Origin: Phytopythium helicoides
Taxonomy: Eukaryota > Oomycota > Peronosporomycetes > Pythiales > Pythiaceae
Direction: 5' to 3'
DNA length: 64,000 nucleotides
Assembly: GCA_024867545.1 (NCBI GenBank)
Contig: JANFNE010000035.1
Coordinates: forward strand, 248,001-312,000
Positions 20,148-29,589 of the stretch are shown piece by piece. The first letter of the stretch is position 1; every line of letters begins with the position of its first letter. The translations under genes and the position numbers were made by a program. The notes under the pieces were generated by a model. The model was given only the letters and a program-made list of their open reading frames with translations. It was not told the DNA's origin and searched no databases.

Positions 20148-21337
20148 CGGGATAGTCGTTGACGCTTCTGCTGTCATCATTTCGTCGATGCATCGCCCGC
20201 CAGCACCACCAGCTCCTCGCTCGTAGAATAAAATATAACTCACTCACATCGGCCCAAAAGGATGTGCCTCAAGCCTTCGAGGCTTGTGCTGCGGGATTGT
20301 GTACTGTGTAAATTGTACTGTACTTGTAATAGCGCGATGGAAAATCGTAAACAAGCATCTTCAGAAGCGAATGAAGACGCCTTCAGCCCATGCGGCATCG
20401 AAAGGTTCAGCAGTAGCTTTTCGTACCGCTGGTAACCTACACCAGATCGCCAGCACGAAAGAGCTGGGGTGGGTGATTGACGCTTTTTCATCTGTAATTG
20501 CGTCGGCCCACAACTCGATTTCTCGGTGACTACTTCTCCAAACCGGCCTCAACCGACTCGACTCCCTCGTCAGTAGCACTGTATCACCTGTAGGTCTCCT
20601 TTCTGCTCATCACAAGCTTCTTGTACTCCCTCTATCCTGTGATTTGAAGGCCAGGGTGAGTCATCGCAAATTCATCCGTGAGAGTAACGAATGGGAGGCG
20701 AAGTCACGAGATCCTCAAGCTCTGGCTACCGTGCGGTCCGATCTGGACGGACAAACCCCCTCCTCTTTTTTTTTCTTCCTGATCTACCGGCGATCTTTGA
20801 TGTTACTGGCTAAAGAGCTCGATGACCGCGCCGATGTGGCCATCGATCATTTGACTAGCACGTACAGTTGTTGGCCCAGCTGAACATCTTCGAATAGGAT
20901 GAGTGACCCTTACTCGTTGGCTGCTCCTCCTTTCGCACAATCTCGCTCACCACCACTTCAATTGGCAATACCATACCGCCGGTGCATTCCACGAATCTGC
21001 CTTGGTTTCGTGTACAGTATTGGTTAGAAGCCTGAGGTTTGACCCTCGCGAAAAAAGAGCGAAGCCTGTTCTTGGTCTATGCGTTGCTCTTTTCTAGTAG
21101 TCAGGATCATTAACAAAGTACAAATTCTCTTAGCTCCAGTAAACTAGACCATGATATGCAGCATATCTGCGCGGACCACTCCTACGAACATCACTATGCA
21201 TTTACTCTACAATCCAAAGCCAGAATCCACAAGCCCAGCAATCGATGAAACTCATTCACGAAATCATATTCATCGGCACTTTTCTCCCAATAACCAAATT
21301 AAACTTTCCAAACGCAAAGATCAGACCCCGTGATAGC

Positions 21338-22912
21338 CTAAGCCTGAATCCGCTGCGGGTTGTGCACGCTGTCATCCTCGTAGTCGGTCGCCGCCGCGCT
21401 GCCGTGCACCGAGTTGTCCTTCGTGAACACCGAGTCGTGACCGTCCACGCGAGTCAACGCCGTGGCGAGCGTAGCCGCAGCCACGAACGCACTCAAGTAG
21501 CGGAACGAGAGCTCGCGACTGCCCACACCCTTGAACAGGAACCCCCACGCCAAACCGCCGACGTTCCCACCAGCTCCCACAACGCCAGACGTAGCGCCAG
21601 TGAATGCCGGAAGCACGTACGGCACGATGCCATACGTCGTACCAGTCGACGCCTGCACGAAAAAGCCAAACACGACGAGGCATGCAACGCTCCAGCCGAG
21701 ACTCTTGATGATACTGAAGAGGTAGAGGAAGACCGCCTGGCCCGCGAACGCCACGAACTGCGTGACGAGGCGGCCCTTCATACCGAACCGCTTGTTGGCC
21801 GCGTCCGACGCAAACCCTCCGGCGGCGCGCGCGAAGATGCACATGAGTCCGAAGAGCGAGGAGATGAGGCTGGCCTTGGTCTGCGTGAGCAGGCGGCAGT
21901 CGTCGGCGTCTCCCGTGCACCCATCCTTGGAGAAGTCCTCGTAGTAGAACAGACTCAGCACGTTGTGCACCTGCAGCTCGACGCCGAAGGAGCACGCATA
22001 CTGGAAGGCGAGGATCCACGTGGCGGGTTTCTTGGCCACGGCCACCAGTGCCTTCTTCATGTCGATGGATGGCTTCTTCGTGGCGATGGTCATGCTCGCA
22101 CCGTGCTCTGCGGACGCTTCAGTCGCGCCACCATCCATCTTCTTGAGCTGCGCGTAGTTCCCCTGCGGACAGTCGTCCGAGAAGAAGTAGAGCAGCACGC
22201 CGACAGCCACCATGAACACAGCCGGGAACACGAGCGTGATGCGCCAACCATAGTCGTCCGACACGGTGCCGTTGACCGTGACGAGGTCGAAGAGCAGCGG
22301 CGTGATGAGGTAGGTGACACCGGCACCGAGGTTTCCCCATCCCGCGGCGAGCGCGTTGGCGGTCCCCACGACCTCCTTCGAAAACATGATGGACGTCCAG
22401 TAAGCCGTGGCGACGAACGCGCAGCCGACGAGACCGATGCAGAAGCGCACGATCATGAACCCCGTGTAGCTGGTGGCGAAGGCGGCGGACGCGACGGGGA
22501 TGGCGCCGACGACGAGTAGCACGGCCTGCACGGTGCGGGACCCGTAGCGATCGCACATGGGTCCTGCGATGACTCGTCCGGCGATGGTACTGGCCACCGA
22601 CACGATGTTGGAGTTGGAGACCTGGTCGGCCGTCAGGTGGAGCTGTTTCTTGATGGTTGGCATGAGGGGCGGGATGGAGAACCACCCAAAGAATGCGATG
22701 AAGAAGGAGAGCCAGGCGAAGTGGAAGGCGCGCATGTGCGGTCGCTGGACGCTCAGTAGCTTGATCTCGATGGCTCGGTCATCTTGGAGCGGGTCGGTGG
22801 CGATGGCGAATTTGCGTCGCTCGGGGATGCCTCCGTGCTCGATGAGAGCTTCGTGGGGCGTGATGGGACCGAGGTTGTAGTTGACTTGGTCAGACATTGA
22901 AACGAAGGTCAT
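21338..22912 (-). CDS. NRT2: Nitrate/nitrite transporter NRT2, copy 2
   Basis: 524 aa. The predicted protein is identical to copy 1, including both substrate arginines and both nitrate-signature asparagines. Its promoter (spacer A') is also a copy of the copy 1 promoter, with initiator-like element 22965-22984 and the CCAAT element 23196-23209. It should therefore be co-expressed with copy 1 and add gene dosage. The almost complete absence of divergence in spacer and coding sequence points to a very recent duplication or ongoing homogenisation. Confidence 0.92.
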   Translation of the reverse strand: MTFVSMSDQVNYNLGPITPHEALIEHGGIPERRKFAIATDPLQDDRAIEIKLLSVQRPHMRAFHFAWLSFFIAFFGWFSIPPLMPTIKKQLHLTADQVSNSNIVSVASTIAGRVIAGPMCDRYGSRTVQAVLLVVGAIPVASAAFATSYTGFMIVRFCIGLVGCAFVATAYWTSIMFSKEVVGTANALAAGWGNLGAGVTYLITPLLFDLVTVNGTVSDDYGWRITLVFPAVFMVAVGVLLYFFSDDCPQGNYAQLKKMDGGATEASAEHGASMTIATKKPSIDMKKALVAVAKKPATWILAFQYACSFGVELQVHNVLSLFYYEDFSKDGCTGDADDCRLLTQTKASLISSLFGLMCIFARAAGGFASDAANKRFGMKGRLVTQFVAFAGQAVFLYLFSIIKSLGWSVACLVVFGFFVQASTGTTYGIVPYVLPAFTGATSGVVGAGGNVGGLAWGFLFKGVGSRELSFRYLSAFVAAATLATALTRVDGHDSVFTKDNSVHGSAAATDYEDDSVHNPQRIQA

Positions 22913-24413
22913 AGCTGGAAGGTGGCTTGAGGTCTTGGTTTTGGAAGTTGGCGGTTGTGTTTGATGGCAAAATGCGAAGTGAGTCCTCGCAGATGTGGTG
23001 CTTCGGGTCGAGACTCCAAAAGATTAGCTTTCTGGTAGGAGATTCTCGTTGACCAATGTCTTGAGCAGGAGTACATGATAGTTGGTTGGCGGGACTACTT
23101 ACTACCGCTGCGTGCAGCGTAACGGCCATCGGCTCTAATGTTTCTGATGGCCACCGTGGAAGTACCGTGGTCAAGGGAGTACCGTGGCAAAATCCGCCCA
23201 ATCAGCGATCGGGATAGTCGTTGACGCTTCTGCTGTCATCATTTCGTCGATGCATCGCCCGCCAGCACCACCAGCTCCTCGCTCGTAGAATAAAATATAA
23301 CTCACTCACATCGGCCCAAAAGGATGTGCCTCAAGCCTTCGAGGCTTGTGCTGCGGGATTGTGTACTGTGTAAATTGTACTGTACTTGTAATAGCGCGAT
23401 GGAAAATCGTAAACAAGCATCTTCAGAAGCGAATGAAGACGCCTTCAGCCCATGCGGCATCGAAAGGTTCAGCAGTAGCTTTTCGTACCGCTGGTAACCT
23501 ACACCAGATCGCCAGCACGAAAGAGCTGGGGTGGGTGATTGACGCTTTTTCATCTGTAATTGCGTCGGCCCACAACTCGATTTCTCGGTGACTACTTCTC
23601 CAAACCGGCCTCAACCGACTCGACTCCCTCGTCAGTAGCACTGTATCACCTGTAGGTCTCCTTTCTGCTCATCACAAGCTTCTTGTACTCCCTCTATCCT
23701 GTGATTTGAAGGCCAGGGTGAGTCATCGCAAATTCATCCGTGAGAGTAACGAATGGGAGGCGAAGTCACGAGATCCTCAAGCTCTGGCTACCGTGCGGTC
23801 CGATCTGGACGGACAAACCCCCTCCTCTTTTTTTTTCTTCCTGATCTACCGGCGATCTTTGATGTTACTGGCTAAAGAGCTCGATGACCGCGCCGATGTG
23901 GCCATCGATCATTTGACTAGCACGTACAGTTGTTGGCCCAGCTGAACATCTTCGAATAGGATGAGTGACCCTTACTCGTTGGCTGCTCCTCCTTTCGCAC
24001 AATCTCGCTCACCACCACTTCAATTGGCAATACCATACCGCCGGTGCATTCCACGAATCTGCCTTGGTTTCGTGTACAGTATTGGTTAGAAGCCTGAGGT
24101 TTGACCCTCGCGAAAAAAGAGCGAAGCCTGTTCTTGGTCTATGCGTTGCTCTTTTCTAGTAGTCAGGATCATTAACAAAGTACAAATTCTCTTAGCTCCA
24201 GTAAACTAGACCATGATATGCAGCATATCTGCGCGGACCACTCCTACGAACATCACTATGCATTTACTCTACAATCCAAAGCCAGAATCCACAAGCCCAG
24301 CAATCGATGAAACTCATTCACGAAATCATATTCATCGGCACTTTTCTCCCAATAACCAAATTAAACTTTCCAAACGCAAAGATCAGACCCCGTGATAGCC
24401 TAAGCCTGAATCC
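21352..24413. repeat. Tandem repeat unit 2 (3,062 bp)
   Basis: Second full unit, holding NRT2 copy 2 and spacer A'. Where inspected, the copy 2 and copy 3 coding sequences are the same at the sites that distinguish copy 1. Confidence 0.9.
22913..24399. other. NRT2 copy 2 promoter / spacer A'
   Basis: 1,487 bp, a near-perfect duplicate of 19851-21337. It carries the same motifs (GCCCAATCAGCGAT at 23196, TGAGTCATCGCAAA at 23719) and no recognisable gene. Confidence 0.6.
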
Positions 24414-25974
24414 GCTGCGGGTTGTGCACGCTGTCATCCTCGTAGTCGGTCGCCGCCGCGCTGCCGTGCACCGAGTTGTCCTTCGTGAACACCGAGTCGT
24501 GACCGTCCACGCGAGTCAACGCCGTGGCGAGCGTAGCCGCAGCCACGAACGCACTCAAGTAGCGGAACGAGAGCTCGCGACTGCCCACACCCTTGAACAG
24601 GAACCCCCACGCCAAACCGCCGACGTTCCCACCAGCTCCCACAACGCCAGACGTAGCGCCAGTGAATGCCGGAAGCACGTACGGCACGATGCCATACGTC
24701 GTACCAGTCGACGCCTGCACGAAAAAGCCAAACACGACGAGGCATGCAACGCTCCAGCCGAGACTCTTGATGATACTGAAGAGGTAGAGGAAGACCGCCT
24801 GGCCCGCGAACGCCACGAACTGCGTGACGAGGCGGCCCTTCATACCGAACCGCTTGTTGGCCGCGTCCGACGCAAACCCTCCGGCGGCGCGCGCGAAGAT
24901 GCACATGAGTCCGAAGAGCGAGGAGATGAGGCTGGCCTTGGTCTGCGTGAGCAGGCGGCAGTCGTCGGCGTCTCCCGTGCACCCATCCTTGGAGAAGTCC
25001 TCGTAGTAGAACAGACTCAGCACGTTGTGCACCTGCAGCTCGACGCCGAAGGAGCACGCATACTGGAAGGCGAGGATCCACGTGGCGGGTTTCTTGGCCA
25101 CGGCCACCAGTGCCTTCTTCATGTCGATGGATGGCTTCTTCGTGGCGATGGTCATGCTCGCACCGTGCTCTGCGGACGCTTCAGTCGCGCCACCATCCAT
25201 CTTCTTGAGCTGCGCGTAGTTCCCCTGCGGACAGTCGTCCGAGAAGAAGTAGAGCAGCACGCCGACAGCCACCATGAACACAGCCGGGAACACGAGCGTG
25301 ATGCGCCAACCATAGTCGTCCGACACGGTGCCGTTGACCGTGACGAGGTCGAAGAGCAGCGGCGTGATGAGGTAGGTGACACCGGCACCGAGGTTTCCCC
25401 ATCCCGCGGCGAGCGCGTTGGCGGTCCCCACGACCTCCTTCGAAAACATGATGGACGTCCAGTAAGCCGTGGCGACGAACGCGCAGCCGACGAGACCGAT
25501 GCAGAAGCGCACGATCATGAACCCCGTGTAGCTGGTGGCGAAGGCGGCGGACGCGACGGGGATGGCGCCGACGACGAGTAGCACGGCCTGCACGGTGCGG
25601 GACCCGTAGCGATCGCACATGGGTCCTGCGATGACTCGTCCGGCGATGGTACTGGCCACCGACACGATGTTGGAGTTGGAGACCTGGTCGGCCGTCAGGT
25701 GGAGCTGTTTCTTGATGGTTGGCATGAGGGGCGGGATGGAGAACCACCCAAAGAATGCGATGAAGAAGGAGAGCCAGGCGAAGTGGAAGGCGCGCATGTG
25801 CGGTCGCTGGACGCTCAGTAGCTTGATCTCGATGGCTCGGTCATCTTGGAGCGGGTCGGTGGCGATGGCGAATTTGCGTCGCTCGGGGATGCCTCCGTGC
25901 TCGATGAGAGCTTCGTGGGGCGTGATGGGACCGAGGTTGTAGTTGACTTGGTCAGGAGTGTGAGGCATCGCCAT
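24400..25974 (-). CDS. NRT2: Nitrate/nitrite transporter NRT2, copy 3
   Basis: 524 aa, identical to copies 1 and 2 from DQVNYNL onwards, with a different first exon-like end (MAMPHTP instead of MTFVSMS). The identity with the tandem unit stops abruptly at 25952, inside codon 8. Upstream of that, the 5' end and promoter are related to those of copies 1/2 but clearly diverged. All nitrate-binding and signature residues are intact. It is the oldest-looking promoter of the three and may be regulated differently although its product is the same. Confidence 0.92.
   Translation of the reverse strand: MAMPHTPDQVNYNLGPITPHEALIEHGGIPERRKFAIATDPLQDDRAIEIKLLSVQRPHMRAFHFAWLSFFIAFFGWFSIPPLMPTIKKQLHLTADQVSNSNIVSVASTIAGRVIAGPMCDRYGSRTVQAVLLVVGAIPVASAAFATSYTGFMIVRFCIGLVGCAFVATAYWTSIMFSKEVVGTANALAAGWGNLGAGVTYLITPLLFDLVTVNGTVSDDYGWRITLVFPAVFMVAVGVLLYFFSDDCPQGNYAQLKKMDGGATEASAEHGASMTIATKKPSIDMKKALVAVAKKPATWILAFQYACSFGVELQVHNVLSLFYYEDFSKDGCTGDADDCRLLTQTKASLISSLFGLMCIFARAAGGFASDAANKRFGMKGRLVTQFVAFAGQAVFLYLFSIIKSLGWSVACLVVFGFFVQASTGTTYGIVPYVLPAFTGATSGVVGAGGNVGGLAWGFLFKGVGSRELSFRYLSAFVAAATLATALTRVDGHDSVFTKDNSVHGSAAATDYEDDSVHNPQRIQA
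24414..25952. repeat. Partial tandem repeat unit 3
   Basis: Carries copy 3 coding sequence only. Matching to unit 2 ends at about 25952, at the sequence TTGACTTGGTCAG. Confidence 0.85.
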
Positions 25975-27294
25975 TGTCGACTTGAGGTCGGTGCAGTTGC
26001 AGTTGGTGGTGCTGGCAAGGAAATTGCGAAGTGAGGTTGGACTGCAGCACCAGTTTTCCCGATGACTGGCAGAGGTTTGCGAGGTGAATACCTTGGACAG
26101 TAGCTCTTCTTAGAGTGATGCCTCGATGTGCGTAGAGCAGAGATCTGTGAAAAGAGGACCACAACAATGTGGACTGCACCGCACCGCCGCGCTGGACTTC
26201 ACGCGGTGAAACGTTTTCGACTTTTTGCATTTGTCCAGCAGACGGTCTCGGATCTGCCCAATCATCGATGAGAAAGCGCGACCTACGTCGACCGTGTCAC
26301 TCCAATCAGCGCGCGTGGCCAAGGGAAATTCGTATAACTCACTGTCGACCCGAAGGATGAGCCGCTTGCAAAGGAACTCGGAGCTCGGTCCAGCATTTTG
26401 TTACTGTACGTGCACGCACCACTGCACTGATGTCGAGTCGAACGTAGCCCGTGAAAATGCTTGCCTATGACCACGCGTTTATAAAGACTCGAGCCGAGGT
26501 GGTAAAGTCTCTTCAGGAAATTCCGACATTGTGCCGCCTGACTGAACCACGCAACTTCAGTGTGGGTGTGTACACTCGTTGGAACGCTTCAGGATTCTAC
26601 TGCAAGGGGCTGCTGTTGAGCTGGAGCAAGTTGTGGCATTGCTATAATTTCAGGTGACTCACTGCGCGTCGCCCCGACTGCTCGCCTTGCGCCACTGCTA
26701 CTCCATCCCCCAGCCGCTCGCCCCGACTCTGCTCAAATCCACGCATCGCTGGCAGCCGGCTTGCCTACCCCCGGTGGAGAGAAGGGATCCCGTGCGTTAT
26801 CGAGAATTCAGGTGCGCTCTCGAGGTCCAGGATGAAGCAAGCGCATCTGTGGAGATCCAACAATCTGGAACGAGCGGTTCAGCACCGTCTTCCGCTGACG
26901 TCGCCGGCTGAAGTCCTGGCAATGCTCGCATTTGACTGGTCATTGCGCCTGGTGACCGCGACGATGTGGCGTGACGGGATTTGACTGCTTGGATTCTTGC
27001 ACTGGTGCAACGGGATCAAACTCGATGCTACCTCTCCCACTGAGCAGGAGGAGCTTGGACTGATGAGTGACCCAAAATTCCGAGCAGCAATACTGTACAC
27101 GAAGTGTGCACGCCCTCCTGGCGACTCCAAACTCGACCATGGCGGCATCTTGAAGCCATGAGTGCTCGCCAGCAGTACATCATTCTGATCAGCTTCTTCA
27201 TGCAATACAAGATCAAGCAAGAAAACGAGAGCACACAACAACACACGATAAGGAGTTATTCTAGTATCATGGTGGGAAACTTATCGACAGCAAA
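25975..27294. other. NRT2 copy 3 promoter and copy 4 3' flank
   Basis: 1,320 bp without a convincing gene. The part nearest copy 3 is a diverged homologue of spacer A: the initiator-like element is near 26017-26036, GCCCAATCATCGAT is at 26256-26269, and TATAACTCACT near 26334 matches one at 20234. TGACTCA occurs at 26655-26661. The left-over part next to copy 4 shows nothing recognisable. Confidence 0.5.
26256..26269. promoter_or_regulatory. CCAAT-containing element GCCCAATCATCGAT, NRT2 copy 3
   Basis: It lies 282 bp upstream of the copy 3 ATG, against 284 bp in copies 1 and 2. It differs at a single base while the surrounding sequence is much more diverged. Confidence 0.5.
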
Positions 27295-29049
27295 TCACAC
27301 ATAAAATCCACGAATTCGACGAGGTGGAGGCAGCTCTTCTACGGGAGGAGCGCCGCTAAGGCGTCGAAGCACGTTTCCGCCCAACAGTGAGCGCTTTCCG
27401 TCGATGAAAATCACAGTTGTCAAAAGGGAAGTGCCCATGACTGCGAAACTCACGTACTGAAGAGTTGTCCCGACGGTCTCCGCATACTTGAGGAGAATTG
27501 TGAACACCATCGCGCCGAAACACCCGCCGGCCACAACGACTCCTGAAGCAGCACCGGTGTATTCTGAGTGCACGTACGGAACAATAGCAAATGTTGTTCC
27601 TGCAGATGCATGCGAGAATACCCCGAAACCAGCGAGCATGAATAAGCTCCACTTGAGTGTTCGTTGCTGGCTGAACCAGTACAAGGTCATCCCTTGGATA
27701 GCCAAGCAGCTTAGTTGTGCCCACAATCGGCCGCGCATATCAACTCGTCGATTTAATGCGTCAGAAATGACACCACCGGTAGCACGAGCAAAGATACACA
27801 AAAGCCCAAAACAGCAAGTAATAAGATGAACTTGATCTGAATGGGCACTTCCAGTGCAATCAGAGCTGCTGCCTCTCGAGTGTGATTCGTTGCACTTCTC
27901 ATGCAAAAAACTTGTGGGAAAATGTTCTTGGTAATATAGACTCAATCTATTCTGCACCAAGAGAAAAACCCCGAAGCTGCATGCGAACTGAAGGGCAAGA
28001 ACATGAATAGCAGTTTTCTTGATAATCAAAGCAAACGATCGCCACAAGTCTACTCGAGGTGTTTCGGCCATCGCATGAGCTTTCTTGAGGTCCTTGAAGT
28101 TCCCGAGAGGGCAATCGTCGGACATCAAATATACGCAGATGCCAATTGGTATCATCAAAATGGCTGGGACAACAATCACAAGCCGCCATGCATACTCTTC
28201 GGAGATGATACTGTGGAGTAGCACAGATTCCAATAGAAGCGGTAGCATGCCGTACGCAGCTCCAACGCCGAGAAATCCCCATCCTGCAGTGATCGCATTT
28301 GCACTGCCAATGATCTCGGTCGAAAACATAATCGATGTCCAGGAAGCCGATATAACAGACGAGCAACCAACGAGGCTGATGAAGATCCGAACAATCACGA
28401 GCCCCGAATAGTTGACCACAAAAGCAGCGCTGGCAACTGGGATCGCGCCAAAGATAAGCAATGCTGCCTGAACGGATCGTGCGCCATAACGATCACAAAG
28501 GGAGCCGACCACGAGGCTGCCGATTGTCGTGCTCGCCAGAGCCACAATCTCTGAATTGAATACTTGGTCATCAGTCAAATTCAGATGCGTTTGAGCTGTT
28601 GGCATCACTGCTGGAATGGCAAACAAAGCGAAAAATGCGACGAAGAACGACATCCAGGAGAAGTGAAATGCGCGCATGTGAGGTCGCATCAGGCTGAATA
28701 GTTTTATCTCTGTTGCTCGGTCATCTTGCATTGGGTCGGTGAACAGCGCGTACGATGGCCGATGCTCGTAAATGATGTACTCTCGAGTATTCGTGTCCGC
28801 GATGTTTGATGCAGATCTCGCTGATGGCACGTCTTGCTTCTGCTGCTGCTGATAGCGAAGGGAAGGTGGGAGCCCGAGGTCTAGGAGACCACTGGGTCTA
28901 TGACTTCGCTGGCTTGAGAAGAACCGCGAGCTGCTTCGAGCGGCAAAGCTTGAGTCTCGAAGATGCCCCTGAGCGGACATTGACAGCGCCCCCACACCTA
29001 AGTCCACGAGTGGGCGTGGCGCAGGCAGCGACTCGGAAAGAGCCTTCAT
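27295..29049 (-). CDS. Divergent NRT2-family transporter, copy 4 (nitrate-site residues replaced)
   Basis: 584 aa with a roughly 100-residue Ser/Gln-rich N-terminal extension, then an NRT2-type MFS body (MRPHMRAFHF, CDRYGARSVQ). The fold is intact and there is no frameshift, but conserved nitrate-site residues differ from the other five copies. The TM2 arginine is Ser178 (IGSLVVGSLCDRYG). The TM5 signature asparagine is Phe259 (AGWGFLG). The TM11 signature asparagine is Cys510 (VAGGCFG). The TM8 arginine is retained (Arg422). Codon use is less GC-rich than in copies 1-3, consistent with escape from homogenisation. Its substrate may have changed, it may be a non-transporting regulator, or it may be decaying. 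Confidence 0.8.
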   Translation of the reverse strand: MKALSESLPAPRPLVDLGVGALSMSAQGHLRDSSFAARSSSRFFSSQRSHRPSGLLDLGLPPSLRYQQQQKQDVPSARSASNIADTNTREYIIYEHRPSYALFTDPMQDDRATEIKLFSLMRPHMRAFHFSWMSFFVAFFALFAIPAVMPTAQTHLNLTDDQVFNSEIVALASTTIGSLVVGSLCDRYGARSVQAALLIFGAIPVASAAFVVNYSGLVIVRIFISLVGCSSVISASWTSIMFSTEIIGSANAITAGWGFLGVGAAYGMLPLLLESVLLHSIISEEYAWRLVIVVPAILMIPIGICVYLMSDDCPLGNFKDLKKAHAMAETPRVDLWRSFALIIKKTAIHVLALQFACSFGVFLLVQNRLSLYYQEHFPTSFLHEKCNESHSRGSSSDCTGSAHSDQVHLITCCFGLLCIFARATGGVISDALNRRVDMRGRLWAQLSCLAIQGMTLYWFSQQRTLKWSLFMLAGFGVFSHASAGTTFAIVPYVHSEYTGAASGVVVAGGCFGAMVFTILLKYAETVGTTLQYVSFAVMGTSLLTTVIFIDGKRSLLGGNVLRRLSGAPPVEELPPPRRIRGFYV

Positions 29050-29589
29050 TTGAGTAGAACTTCCTGCGGAAGACCAACCAATCGATCTTCGCTTTGAAGC
29101 AGAAAAGCGTGACTGAGCGGTGGCCGCTAGAATCTGTCAACGACAGCCTGCTGGCCGACTACAGCGGGTTCAAGTCGCCTCCCCGACGTGACCAGAGCGT
29201 TCATCGTCGTGAGCGTCGCTGGAACGTGCAGACGCCACCCCGAAGACGTGGCTATGAGGCCTCACACGAGGCGAAAGGCCGGAGGGACGGACTGGCCACG
29301 CCATCCAGCCATGGCATGAACCAGTCTATTTTCTGACGACTTGCTCAGCAGAGCTGACCGAACTCAAATATACGTTTGGGCTCTGTACATGGATGCGAGT
29401 ACTCTAGCAAGGATCCGACAACTGGTGTGCAAGTGTGAAAGGCGGAATGGCGTGTGTGGCGGGCATGCTGATCCTGCCGAGATGAACCAAAACGATACAA
29501 GTATGGCGACATTCAATATCTTTCTCGAGTGCAGAAGGCCACAACTTTCTAACGCGTCAGTCAAATAATCCTGAAGCATATCAAATTCA
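29050..29589. other. Intergenic region, copy 4 promoter / copy 5 3' flank
   Basis: 540 bp, no gene recognised. CCAATCGATC occurs near 29078 but only about 29 bp from the start codon, so it is not positioned like the element of copies 1-3. Confidence 0.4.

Larger units (their letters stand above)
19851..21337. other. NRT2 copy 1 promoter / spacer A
   Basis: 1,487 bp, no convincing gene. It is duplicated as spacer A' at 22913-24399. Nearest the gene is an initiator-like element on the minus strand. Further out are GCCCAATCAGCGAT at 20134-20147 and a TGAGTCATCGCAAA motif at 20657-20670. Small frames in both directions have no recognisable product. Confidence 0.6.
18290..21351. repeat. Tandem repeat unit 1 (3,062 bp)
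   Basis: 18290-22890 aligns with 21352-25952 at a constant 3,062-bp offset with no indel seen. Unit 1 holds NRT2 copy 1 and the spacer upstream of it. The left edge lies within the last codons of copy 1, where sequence left of about 18288 no longer matches. A few substitutions separate units 1 and 2, for example near 18527, 19571, 19637 and 19697. Confidence 0.9.

Noticed and set aside
20361..20579. 72-codon - strand frame upstream of NRT2 copy 1
   Set aside because: No start context or homology; more likely promoter sequence.
20644..21097. Small + strand frames in the NRT2 spacer
   Set aside because: 60-80 codons, no recognisable domain; duplicated only because the spacer is duplicated.
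21245..25581. Long + strand open frames (up to 424 codons) opposite the NRT2 genes
   Set aside because: They are antisense shadows of a GC-rich conserved coding sequence. They recur wherever the NRT2 core occurs, and their products are Arg/His/Glu-rich with no family resemblance.
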